64,000 bases of DNA from Lateolabrax maculatus. Lineage: Eukaryota; Chordata; Actinopteri; Acropomatiformes; Lateolabracidae. Below, in pieces: positions 27,401 to 36,000 of the stretch (position 1 is the stretch's first letter; each line of letters begins with the position of its first letter). Made by a program: the position numbers and the translations under genes. The stretch is taken from the NCBI GenBank assembly GCA_031216445.1, contig CM062206.1, positions 11,874,501 through 11,938,500 of the forward strand. Direction: 5' to 3'. The notes under the pieces were generated by a model. It saw nothing but the letters and a program-made list of their open reading frames with translations, ran no database searches and was not told the origin of the DNA.

Positions 27401-30400
27401 AGATCCTTCTTGACCTAGGAAATACTACTACGTACTTCCTAGTTTTTTCAGAGCTTTCATAGAGGAGATTCTGAGATGAAGGTTGTGGAGTTTGCTTTTG
27501 TTTCCTTAATATTTAACTAGTTATAACTATCTCTAACTATCTATGCATACAAAATTTGTAATTTGTACTAGATGGGATTTCAAATGTATACTGTAGGCCT
27601 ACTTAAGTAAATTTTACTTAAGTTCTACTTACATTTTACCTAAGTATTACTCATAAATAAAATGTCGTTTTAAAAGTGCACAAAAGTGCAGTTAAATAAA
27701 GATAATAGTTAAAAGAGAAACTTTGGGGTCACAGACACAGATTCAATAGGTTTCATCCATTTAAAAGTTGTAATGTAAAAAATAAACTCTTGAGAAAACG
27801 TCTTTGTGCTCTGTTGATCTTCAGACCATCCCTCCTGATGATCTGATCTAACACTGTGTTCTCACCCTCCTCCCCCCCTGTGAGCCTCCCCTACCTGGTA
27901 GAAGGCTCTGAGGTGTCGATTTAAAATAGAAAAGTTCTGGACTCTCAGCATGCGATCATCTGTCTCGCTGTTGTACAGCCGCTCCACCTTGGGGTTCGGG
28001 TCTCTGGGACAAACACAGAAAAGACACGGCGGTACATTTACTGCAGCTTGATCAAACAGCCCAGCACCACGTCTCTCCAGATGAGAAATTCTTATGCAAC
28101 GGTGCGTTTAAGAAGAGAGTGAATAAAATTTTAATGAGCCTGAGAAACAGGCAGTGAGAATCCACATGCAATTATTTGTTGAAATAACGTGGCTCAGGTC
28201 AGGCCAAATTAATTAGCTGTTCGGCAAACACTAAGATCTTGCCTGCCAGTTGAGAGGAAAAAGGTTTTATTCTGCCGAAATTTGAACATGAAGATAAGGA
28301 ATTCAGCAGAGATGACTAACAGGCTGGCATGTATGCAAGAACCACCTTTCATGATTCACTGGAGATTTGTGGCAAATATGAATGCATGTATCCCATCCTT
28401 TCACACGGGTTGTAGAACACTTCAAGGTTACAAAATGTAATCTGAGGAATGTTACATCAAAATATTATGCAAGTAAAGAACAAAACTAAGTGTCTACAGA
28501 AGTGCTGTGAGTTAAATGCTAATGGTAGCCTGCTAACAACAACATGACAACAAACATACAGATGTGAAGAAGTTTGTATATGTTATTTATGTTCACCATG
28601 TTCACCATCTTGGTTTAGCATGTAAAAGCATGATAACATTTGCCATTTACCAATAAAATTTTGACCTGATGGTGGAGCTAGATTACATGTCAGGTGATCA
28701 CCAACGTGATTACAAATCAACCTGAGGGGGACATTAACGTGTGTAACAGAAATCATAGCAATCTATTGTTATTGATAATACAATCAGGACCAAAGTGGAG
28801 GACGGAGCGAGGCGTGCCACTTGCATGGCTAAAAAGCTAGTCATACTTACCTATTTCAATGCTTTTAAATGGTTCTTCACTCAAGGATGGGCCTTTTTAG
28901 TTTAATTGGAGAATGGGGCCCATTTCCAAACTTTTCAACTTATTATTAAAAGCCAAGGCCAACTTCTGCAACTGACTGCAAGATTGAACAATTTTATTTT
29001 TTTAAGTTTACTCCAATAATTTTTTTATCCACAAATGGCAGAAAATTAGTACTTTAGACTATTTTATTTTTTGGCTGAGAAATGTCCTCACGTGTCTGTG
29101 ACTTTAGTTCAGTCGGCTGTTGGGGTTAGGGGGCTGGTTGGAGGTGGCTATGGGGCTGCAAGGCAATGAAGCTAGAAAATCTTTAGCAATCTTACATGAC
29201 CCTCATGATCTCATTGAGGAAAATCCCATTGGTCAGCCTCATGTAGCGCTCCCGGGCACTCTGGGAAATTGAGTTTACTTCCATGTACTGGCTGTAGAGC
29301 TGGACGCCGTCCTCCCTCTCCACCATGTTCTCGAACAGTTGAACCTGTAAGAGACAGGGAGGGATTGCGTTGTGTATGAGTGTGTACTAGGAGGTGGACA
29401 GAGACAAGGAAGGCAGAGACAGGAGCAGAAAGTAGGTACAGAGAGAGACAAGGAGGGAGATGGAGAGGTGCAAACATTTTGACGCAGGAAGCCACTTGAG
29501 TCGGCCCACCTGTCTGGACAGGTGGGATCTGTGCTCTCACACTGGGAAGCACTTCACAGTGACAGGCAGCCAAGCAGGACCGCAGCCAAGGTCTCTCTCT
29601 GCTAAGAAGAGCTGTGCCAATGCAAACTGCAATATAATGAGGTTTATTCCCACCTGCACCTTCTAAAAACTGCACTGTCTGTAAACAGAGTAACAAGCTG
29701 GAGTTGGTTGCTGGAGCTGATAAGGTGAGGCAGAGCTGCTCGAGACCCTGTGCGACGGGGTGGACAGGGCGGCCGAGCGGCTACAGTGGACGTCCTTCAA
29801 CATACGTGAAGCAGGGTGGAAAGCTCTCGTGTCAGTGAATAACCACCCTGCTGAAGTGCCCGTGAGCAAATACTGAACCTCTGACAGCTGCAGGCATCCT
29901 GTTGAACCTGACCTCTGACCCGCTCTTTGGAAGAGGGCAACAATAAAGAGAATACCCCCACGAGGTTCAGCATGTCATAAATCATATCATATCATAAATA
30001 CTGTTCATTGACCAGAAAGGGAAAAAAAGAAAACCTTGGGCTGATTGGTTTCCCATGTGGAAAACCCAGCTGGAAATTCAGTCTGTTACAAACTCAACAA
30101 ATCCTCGACAGATTTTAGTGAGACTATATCCTCTTGAGCACACAGTAGATAACTTTGTATTATTTTCAAATCAGAAACAGCCCAAGGACACGGAAGTTTC
30201 AAGGAAGAAAAAAAGCTGGTCATTTAGAAGCAAAGGAAGCTGCCAAAAGGAGAAGTGGGGTATTTGTTTTGTTGTACACACCAGCGACAAAGCAGTGTCT
30301 AGGCTACTGTTTGCTGTTTATTTAACTGCTACTTTATATTTACTTGAGTGAATAGAAGTGGAAAGCAGACTGCTGTAACAGATACCATGTCATAAGCACT

Positions 30401-30616
30401 TTGTGACTGGAAATAATGTTTACAGCAGACCTGGACACTGTCCAAGGAGGATTTCTAAACAGTTTGTATAGGCCTACTGGTTTTATTCTCCTCTCTCAGC
30501 CTCTAGAAATGATGACCTTTCCTCTAACTGACAGTGATAAATGATAAATGACGTACCCATTGCGCCAACGCACTTTCCATGAATTCCTCTATTATCTCCA
30601 TAATGTTTGAGTCCAT
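482..30616 (-). CDS. ccdc88b: CCDC88-family Hook-domain coiled-coil protein (probable ccdc88b), 3' end outside window
   Basis: Coding exons in transcript order: 30557-30616, 29196-29344, 27895-28003, 20357-20426, 20107-20165, 18691-18774, 17691-17831, 16770-16915, 16314-16395, 15209-15367, 13829-13975, 13400-13574, 13065-13180, 12554-12622, 10725-11426, 9535-9714, 7358-7698, 7007-7166, 5931-6329, 3684-3845, 3251-3528, 2834-2977, 482-668. They total 4119 nt (1373 codons) and every junction keeps phase with AG/GT borders, which strongly supports the model. The ATG at 30616 opens MDSNIMEIIEEFMESALAQW, similar in layout to the girdin N-terminus. CCDC88 proteins are cytoplasmic scaffolds linking microtubules, membranes or G proteins. 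Length already exceeds that of Hook1-3, which share the N-terminal domain. The b paralog is favoured because rom1, ccdc88b and scyl1 all map to human 11q12-q13; a or c is not excluded. No stop codon or C-terminal motif is visible, and 1-481 is intron. Confidence 0.88.
1556..1760 (+). repeat. Dispersed repeat, GGGCTGCAACTAAC family (DNA-transposon-like), copy 1
   Basis: The copy starts with AGGGCTGCAACTAACAATTA and is followed by alternating ATTGATTAAT/TCGATTAATC motifs and CACATTTGAGAAGCTTAACT. Related copies lie at 12093-12170 and 58466-58710. From memory this is an abundant nonautonomous element of teleost genomes, probably hAT-derived; the class assignment is not proven here. The right end is unclear and may extend to about 2300. 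Confidence 0.55.
2317..2353. repeat. ATG/CAT simple repeat forming an inverted repeat
   Basis: A run of ATG triplets passes through ATGATCATGATCAT into ATC/CAT triplets, giving arms of roughly 15 bp that could form a hairpin on either strand. It is an intronic simple-sequence palindrome with no evident function. Confidence 0.7.
3010..3076. repeat. (GT)n microsatellite in CCDC88 intron 21
   Basis: Two interrupted GT runs (about 3010-3039 and 3051-3076) are visible; on the sense strand of the gene they read (CA)n. They lie just upstream of the exon 22 acceptor at 2977. Confidence 0.85.
4540..4895 (+). repeat. Dispersed teleost repeat, GGGAACCACTGCACT family, copy 1
   Basis: The stretch TTTGGGAACCACTGCACTGA...CAGCTCCACCTCAGCCAGCTACAACAGCA is shared with 42225-42590 at clearly recognisable similarity. 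Upstream portions carry AGTACTTGTACTTGAG and CATTTCAGAG...AATATTGTA motifs also seen in the other copy. It lies in an intron of the CCDC88 gene. Confidence 0.65.
4905..5175 (+). repeat. Degenerate dispersed teleost repeat (GTTCTCCCCGTGT...GGATAAGTGGTATAGATAATGGATGGA)
   Basis: Diagnostic segments are ATGTTCTCCCCGTGT, AAAGACATGCAGGTTAGGTT, GTGAATGGTTGTCT and CCCTCTAGGGATAAGTGGTA followed by ATAGATAATGGATGGA. I recognise this as a very common dispersed repeat of fish genomes, here with internal decay. A weaker related piece may lie at 45926-46020. The superfamily is not assigned. Confidence 0.65.
7171..7198. repeat. (AC)n microsatellite at the exon 18 acceptor
   Basis: Sense strand reads about 13 TG units, then TGCGCAG and exon 18 (7007-7166). 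The donor of the same exon also begins GTGTGTGTGTGGG, so this exon is bracketed by UG repeats. Confidence 0.87.
8047..8290 (+). repeat. Dispersed repeat, AGTAAAAGTACTC/ACTTAAGTAAA family, copy 1
   Basis: GGAGAAAGTATTTAGACCTT, then AAAAATGCTCCATTAAAAGT and ATCACTTAAGTAAAATTACA, show similarity in order to 38405-38720 and in pieces to 27590-27660 and 4500-4600. It lies in the 1.8-kb intron 7699-9534, which otherwise shows no gene. Confidence 0.6.
9535..16915 (-). CDS. ccdc88b: First coiled-coil block and charged insert of the CCDC88 protein (exons 8-16, residues 225-816)
   Basis: Exons 8-11 carry the conserved start of the CCDC88 coiled coil: LADSKAKLRRLKQQL, then GVRGMRALRDELDCARERA-type heptads matching the girdin pattern MYRDELDALREKA, then LLEEQLADTRARCSSL. 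Exons 12-14 continue the coil. Exon 15 (10725-11426, 702 nt, residues 523-756) is unusually large. Its first third is a low-complexity Glu/Lys/Arg/Gly insert without clear heptads, flanked by good coiled coil on both sides (LKNENATLKQHLEQL before, LLTNRLQEAQDEADRQ after). Exon 16 returns to regular coil. Such an insert may act as a flexible or charged linker; this is inference. The exon 15 donor GTATGG runs straight into a (GGAT)n tetranucleotide tract on the sense strand. Confidence 0.85.
10080..10330 (+). repeat. Dispersed repeat, CATGCTAA...TTTTGACC family, copy 1
   Basis: TGCATGTTAACATGCTAATA, AACAATTTTGACCCAATGAT and GGTCATCCTGAGAGGAGTGT recur in diverged form at 28490-28790 (AATAAAATTTTGACCTGATG, CAACCTGAGGGGGACATTAA). 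The AT-rich body is typical of an old transposable element fragment; its class is unknown. Confidence 0.5.
10691..10720. repeat. (CATC)n tetranucleotide repeat at a CCDC88 splice donor
   Basis: About seven CATC units sit directly after the exon 15 donor (GTATGG on the sense strand). The sense transcript reads GGAU repeats from intron position 7 onward. Confidence 0.85.
12093..12170 (+). repeat. Dispersed repeat, GGGCTGCAA family, fragment (copy 2)
   Basis: TAGGGCTGCAATCATTTATT then ATTGATTATTTATC and AATGTCAAAATATCAACGAA resemble the left end of the element at 1556. It is a short fragment. Confidence 0.45.
13577..13605. repeat. (AC)n microsatellite forming a UG-type splice acceptor
   Basis: The repeat abuts the exon 12 acceptor: on the sense strand about 13 TG units run into TGTAG and then the exon. 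It replaces a normal pyrimidine tract. Confidence 0.88.
15369..15446. repeat. Interrupted (AC)n microsatellite at the exon 10 acceptor
   Basis: Three AC blocks separated by AACAC and ATACAAC extend over about 78 nt. On the sense strand they form a long UG tract ending in GTGTAG immediately before exon 10 (15209-15367). A further interrupted TG tract lies at 15555-15600. Confidence 0.88.
17376..17660 (+). repeat. Abundant percomorph dispersed repeat (TGCTAAGCTAAGCTAA / ACATGAGAGTGGTATCAA), copy 1
   Basis: Recognisable blocks are GGCTAGCTGTTTCCCCCTGT, TTATGCTAAGCTAAGCTAAT, CAGACATGAGAGTGGTATCA and CTCTCGGCAAAGAAAGCGAA followed by TAAGCGTATTT. I know this as a high-copy repeat of percomorph fish genomes, and it is one reason for the host assignment. 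It ends about 30 nt before exon 7 (17691-17831) of the CCDC88 gene. An inverted partial copy is at 26155-26330. Confidence 0.7.
17691..30616 (-). CDS. ccdc88b: Hook-type N-terminal domain of the CCDC88 protein (exons 1-7, residues 1-224)
   Basis: Seven exons encode residues 1-224. Family landmarks in order are LTNGIFLNEIMRVIDPNP, FSILNRHLRAFYQ, EDLQQLILMPLPNVAILG, a run of six leucines before GCAVQC, and KKETFIQQIQSLDIETQAAI. The same landmarks occur in girdin and Daple in this order, as YYQETLQQLIMMSLPNV and LLLLLLGCAVQCQKKEEF. In this family the helical domain binds microtubules or dynein light intermediate chain; that role is inferred here from homology. The introns are large: intron 3 (20427-27894) is about 7.5 kb and holds a terminal-inverted-repeat element and a satellite. 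Exon 4 (70 nt) and exon 5 (59 nt) are small and phase-linked, so skipping either alone would shift the frame. Confidence 0.88.
22163..22259 (-). other. Exon-like 97-nt stretch, orphan or possible poison exon
   Basis: On the minus strand, CTCTTGCAG precedes and CAG/GTTGGC follows a 97-nt segment whose one open frame gives SLFGIMNHELHNDQHRAA and then VANVLHALKEQKLQ. It cannot join the CCDC88 frame: exons 3 and 4 meet in phase 0, and inclusion would reach a TGA after eight codons. It could be a chance open stretch, a relic exon of another gene, or an NMD-inducing cassette. I do not recognise the peptide. Confidence 0.25.
23037..23530. repeat. Degenerate GAATA/GAACA tandem satellite, about 490 bp
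   Basis: Units such as AATAGAATAGAACAAACAGAACAGAATAGGACAG repeat irregularly, built on a pentamer GAATA/GAACA. The strong strand asymmetry (almost no T) creates long false minus-strand open frames rich in Leu, Phe, Ser, Cys and Tyr, which are not genes. A small outlier AGAATAGAATAGAATT lies at 25368-25383. Confidence 0.85.
24821..26082. mobile_element. Nonautonomous terminal-inverted-repeat element, about 1.26 kb
   Basis: The left end AAGGTGCAGTAGGTAA (24821-24836) matches 15 of 16 positions with the reverse complement of the right end TTACCTACAGCACCTT (26067-26082). The interior has no transposase frame; it holds a GC-richer stretch near 24880-25010 and unremarkable sequence elsewhere. I could not identify a convincing target-site duplication. 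The size and TIRs fit a MITE-like or deletion-derivative DNA transposon; the superfamily is not assigned. Confidence 0.6.
26155..26330 (-). repeat. Abundant percomorph dispersed repeat, inverted partial copy 2
   Basis: Read on the minus strand it gives AAGATTAGTATCTTCTCATC, ACATTCTCGGCAAGAAAGTG, matching the end of the repeat at 17376-17660 (GTGGTATCAATGTCCTCATC, ACTCTCGGCAAAGAAAGCG). Confidence 0.6.
28490..28790 (+). repeat. Dispersed repeat, TTTTGACC family, copy 2
   Basis: Shares AATTTTGACC, GTGATTACAAATCAACCTGA-type and CCATCTTGGTTTAGCATGTA motifs with 10080-10330 in the same order but diverged. It lies in intron 2 of the CCDC88 gene (28004-29195). Confidence 0.5.
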
Positions 30617-32352
30617 TGTTGTGTTAGGAGAGCGGCGAAACACTACAGAAGACAGCTAATTAATTAAAAAAAGATTATCAACGCTATGTATGAAATGAAT
30701 CAAAGACAGATAATCCATCTCGCGTCAAGTGAAGTAGTTTGACATTTCTGCGGCCCTTCCCCTCCCTGCACCTCTCTTCCTCTCTGACTGTGTGGCGGTT
30801 TAGTTTCATTGCAAAACCACACCGGAATTTTCTAAACGTACATGTTGCCTTTTTTTTTTTCTTTTTTCTTTTTTTTTTTTTTGAGCTGACGTCTTCACAC
30901 GCCCTCCACACATCACCCACCAACCCACCAAAGATATTTACAGATATTATATAACTACAAATATACAACAAAAATGTAGATGAATAATCTCTTTTTGGCC
31001 GCTGGAAGCGTGGGCCTCATTTCCTGTTTTGCGCCATAAACAATATGACAATGAGAGCAATTGTTTATACGCGACATATTTTGAATCATATAGTCTATGT
31101 GGGCTACAAATGATTATATGGAAATGTTTGTTTCTTTATTTTAGAACATAATTACAAACACATAGTGCTGCCTATGTGACTTGCTCTTTTTTTTTTTTTT
31201 TTTTTTTTTTTTACAGAACAGGTGCTTTCTTTACCATGAAACCCAGCGTCATAACGTTTTCCCCCCACAGTAACTTACTGGTTTTCCCGTGGAAATGACT
31301 AAAGGTTTTTTACTGGTACTATTGCCTCAAAGGTATCAGAGCTGTAGTGTTGCAAATATTGTTCCCAGTTCTCATTAAAACGTGCTATTCAAACCAAATC
31401 CAAGCACTGTGCAACAGCGAACTCTGCTGGTTTAAATTTCACGTTCCTGTTTGTCTATTTAAGGCGTGCATTACTCATTATTTTCTAAACAATATCTCTG
31501 GGGGGAAGTGTAACCAAGCAGCCCTGCTTTTATTTTGGTGCTGCACCTCCTGTGCAGTGAACTCTATTTCAAGATATTATCTCTGTATCTGCGGTTCTGT
31601 AGCCTATTTGTCATTTTGTAGAGACTCAATCCGGGATGTGGGTTTATAGTTGTCATATAAACCTCTTTCTATCTCAATATCTAACCAGATGGTCTGTAGA
31701 TCATTATTATTAATAATAGCTGGAAATAGCTGAAAAAAAAATGCTGGCAGATTTTGTTTATTTATTTGTTTTTCTTTTTTTAAATGTGTATTAATTAATT
31801 AACTTCTATTTTTGATGTGTACGCTTGTTAAGTAACTTTCTATCTTCCAGTATGTTACTTTAATATTAATTATTGAATTATTACAGGTCAAATGTTTGAA
31901 GGACATGACTAAGCCTGAAATACAACTTTCAACCGTACTACTTTATCAACCTCTGCAACATGTGTTTTGTAATTAAAGAACATCTTCAACCAATGAAAGC
32001 ATATGTATCTGCTTGTTATGAATAAAATAATGCATTCATTGACCTCATTCTGTGATAGGGTTTTATTTAAGAAGAATGAGCACACATTGGATATAACTGT
32101 AGCTAGGACAGATCACCATCATATATTCTTTGCAAATAAAAAGCATTTAAAAACTGTTTTAACTTTACCACATGTTGCAACAGTGTGCTGTGTCCGAGTG
32201 TGTTCCTATGTGCTGTCAGTGCGTGCTCATACTGCTTGTGCAGCAGTTCTGGGATTAACCACACCAGGATTATCAGATTGTTTCAGAGCTGCCAGAATAG
32301 ACAAGATGACAGCTTCATATAGGGCACCACACTCACACGCACGTATACACAC

Positions 32353-32396
<44 letters not shown>

Positions 32397-33056
32397 TTAA
32401 TCCAACTCTCCTTGCTGACCTCAGATAACCCATACTCAGGGAATTCGCTACTCCATTATGTTGCATGTACAAAAAGAAGCCGACACTACAAAGCAGTTAA
32501 AAATGTCTACCTTTAATATATAATTCATGTGCGTTGCCATTTTAACAGGTTCCTAAGCATTTCATTGCAGTTTGGTACAAACTCTACAGCCGTGACATGA
32601 ACAATACATTGCAAATGGGATGAACTTTAGCATCATGTGATTGTGACTTTGCAAAATGTGAACCAAATGTCAATATAAATATGTGTCTCTGTGTGTGTGA
32701 ACGCTACATTTATTTAAACTGCATGTATTCGCTTCTAGTTACAACAAAAAGTACTACACATCTCCTGAACAGATTATGTGATGGTTGCACATTCATGAGG
32801 TCCTACACAGAGGAGATGTTTGTTTTGGTGTCTGTGCAGGGTCTGATAAGATTCCCTATGTGTTGCCTTGTTCTGGCCATGTGCGAGGGAGCTGCAGCTG
32901 CTGCCTTGGTGGTGCGTAAATCAAGCCTAATGTGTCAAAACCCAACAGGTGTTCTACCCGACACCAGCCATCTCACACAATCAAGAACCCTCAGACATCC
33001 CCCCCTCCCCCCTGGATCCCATCCTCCTCAGCTCATATTTAAATTATTTTTTTCCT
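30617..33056. other. Intergenic: 5' flank of the CCDC88 gene and 3' flank of rom1
   Basis: About 2.4 kb separates the CCDC88 start codon from the rom1 stop codon, both on the minus strand. It contains poly-T tracts near 30849-30882 and 31189-31212 and a (CA)n run at 32356-32392. The CCDC88 promoter and the rom1 3' UTR must lie here, but I cannot place a start site or poly(A) signal with confidence. Confidence 0.55.
32356..32392. repeat. (AC)n microsatellite
   Basis: About 18 uninterrupted CA units followed by GACTTAATCC, in the rom1-CCDC88 spacer. Confidence 0.9.
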
Positions 33057-36000
33057 CTAGCTGGCAGGAGTAGAAGAACCATCCTCAGGGGACTCTTCTG
33101 CGGCGTTGGGGTCAACCTGCCCGAACTTAAGCATGGTGAGGACATTGACTTTGATCTCCTCAAAGGTTTCCTTCACACCCTTCTCCAGGATATAACCCTC
33201 ACTCTCGCCTTCTGGGTCCTCCAGAGCCATGGCTCCTTCCACGGCCGTCTGCAGGTATCGCAGGCTCAGCAGCACTGACAACTGGACATAAAGATAAATA
33301 AAGATGCTGTAAAGTTTTGCTTCTAAAATCAGTTTCAGCGTGCAGTGTTTGTTACCAGATGGGATGGTCAAATGGCTTGATAAGTTTACAAAAACTGATG
33401 TCTGTAGAGACGCACCAACTTGAACTTAATAAAAAAGAAGTCTTGACAACTTCTGGCCATAAATACATTTAAAAAGTTGTTCAATAAAACTATCATTAAC
33501 CTGGTAACTATGAAGGATTCACATATTTGTACTTATACATACATGTACATATTCAGTTTTTTCTAAAGTAAATGGAACATAAGATCCAACTTGCTCTCCC
33601 CACTCCGAACACAATAAGGTTAATTCAGTCCCTAACACAAAATGGGTTCTCATCCACAAACTTTGAAATCCACACTTATAGAGTAAACAAATAAAGCTAA
33701 ATAAACTAGTTGTGACACAGTCAGTGCTGTACAACATAATTTTAGTTTTCCTCTTCCCTCCTTTGTTTGATCTCGGGCTACGTGATTCAAACCAGGTTTT
33801 GGCTTTTGCTTGAAAAATGGACGTGATCTAGAGTTCAACTTGAGGCCTTGTTAATTCTTCACTTGGCAGCTATCCATCCCCGCCATGGTGGACTAGAAAA
33901 AACCCCATACTGAGCTGGTGTATTTAAAAATATAGATTGTGTGAATAGCTGTAGGCAGTGTGTAATGATGCGCTGTTAAGCATGTGTATGGGTATCCTGT
34001 TCCAGATAAGATTCCCTATGTGCTGTTCTTATTTGAAGAGAATGTGCCATCAATACTGTTATATAAAGGAGTAAAAGTGCATGTTTGATTAAAAGACCCA
34101 AATCAATGTGTGTAAGTTTGTGCAATCGTAGACAACCATTATTTCTGTGAAAAACACAGCATACTTCATATCATTTTAAATATTCAGTTAAAAACAAAAT
34201 TACATCAATAAATGCTCTACGCCTTGGATAAATACTATATTTCCACTATTTTACCACAATTACAAAACAATTGAAGTGTTCATCATGTATTCCACCTGTA
34301 TTAAGATGACTGACAGCACACCAGGACCAGTTGAATTCATCAACTGCATGTAGTAGTCGATCAGAGCCTGCCTGCAGCCGCGGTTGTGCAGGTTGAGTTC
34401 CTCTGATTGGTACTCATAGCTGTGGTGAGCACTGTTATCCGTCAGGTGGTACTGCAGGCAGGGACGAGGGGAGGCAGGGTTACAGCAGCTGAAAGGAACG
34501 GCATCCATCAGGTAACGGCCGTCCACGTTACTCCGAATACGACTGGAGATGAAAGAGGGAGGGATATTGAGAAAACAGATTAGAAAAAGATAGAAATGGG
34601 AGATGAGTCAGAGTAAATTAAGGGAGGAAGATAAGGTAGAAGGCACATTCATTTCATGGGAGGTAAAGCCCAGAAAATGTTCAATTCAGAAAGGTTAAAG
34701 GCCTGACTTTTAGCTCAATACACACTTAACATTAGTGAGAAATGAACAGTTCCTCTATACAAGTGTCATCATGTCATAACCTTTCTGTTTACTCATTCCT
34801 TTTCACTTATTTCATCTTTGAGCAACCTTTTTCTGCTTGCTTCATGACGAACCTTTCCATCCATTCTCTTCAAAAGTAAAGGCCATATCTATTTTTAATC
34901 CACTCTTCCTCTACCTTCACATCAGTCTGTTCCTCCCCGCATCCCTCCATCATTCCTCTGTAACAGATTGTTTGACCTTTATGGATGTGAAGTCTACTTA
35001 TCTGTCATTCAACGAGACTTCTATTTCCTTCTCTTTTCTTTCCTGTATACTCCTCATCAGTCCAGTTTCTTGTGTTTCTAGTTCATCAACTCACCTCCCT
35101 GCATCTCATAATTGTGCTCATCCCTGTATTGTGATTCACTCACTCCTTGACTTCCTTGGCGGTGAAGTCCAGGTATCTGTTGCTGACCCACTGAACTTCA
35201 AACCAATCCTTGAAGTTGTTGTTTCCACAACAGCGAAACTCCATCTGAAGACGATCGATGGTCTCCTTCTGAAAACAGCGGCCTGGCACATCTGTGTCCT
35301 TGTAGAAGCGAATGCCATTCCTCAGGCCCACCTGACATTGGAGAGAAAAAAGTGAGAGCAAAAGAAGAGGGAGGGGGGTGTGTTCCATCAGATGTTTTGA
35401 AGAATGGTTTTACTGTGTGTCAAAAATGTAGCTGTTTTCTGTTTCTATCTGCTAACAAATAAAACACATGAGAGAGATTTTCAGTCTAAGTTCCATTTGT
35501 AAAATTTTCTTTTCTGTTTCCTTTCTTATTCTTGTCAGCGCCCATTGCTCAATTAGCAGGAATATGGGATGGCCCTTTTCTCTCTTGCCTAACCCCCCTA
35601 CTCTACTACTCTACTACTGCCATTTTAGAGGCAAGGCTGTACTGACACCTACTCGACCACTTCGTCACCCACCAATCACTACCCAGCCTAGTGACCCCAC
35701 CTTCAGGGACTCCTCCAGGCGTCCCTGCAGGGCATAGCTGAGCACCACAACAGCAATGAGCAGATGACAGATCAGTGCAGCCACACCAAACCACGCCAGC
35801 AGGAGAACTTTCCAACGGGGGAAGCGGCTTGCGTCCAACGAGTCCTGACACACACGACTGGCAACCCAGTTGGTGCCGATGGAGGCCAGGCCCACCATCA
35901 TCAGGATGTTGGGCACCAAGTGGATCTCTGTGTTGTCCATTACCTCAAGAAAGGAAGAGCACGGTCAAAGATAATAGCAGCCACAAGAGCAGCAGCCAAC

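Larger units (their letters stand above)
20427..27894. other. 7.5-kb intron 3 of the CCDC88 gene: satellite, TIR element, repeats
   Basis: This intron holds the GAATA/GAACA satellite (about 23037-23530), a (CA)n tract near 23701-23737, an inverted-terminal-repeat element (24821-26082), an inverted dispersed-repeat copy (26155-26330) and one exon-like stretch on the sense strand (22163-22259). The remainder is AT-rich with no supported gene on either strand. Confidence 0.7.

Noticed and set aside
32003..32428. Plus-strand 141-codon frame ending in a Thr-His run
   Set aside because: The C-terminal part is the (AC)n microsatellite, the N-terminal part has no motif, and there is no splice or promoter support.
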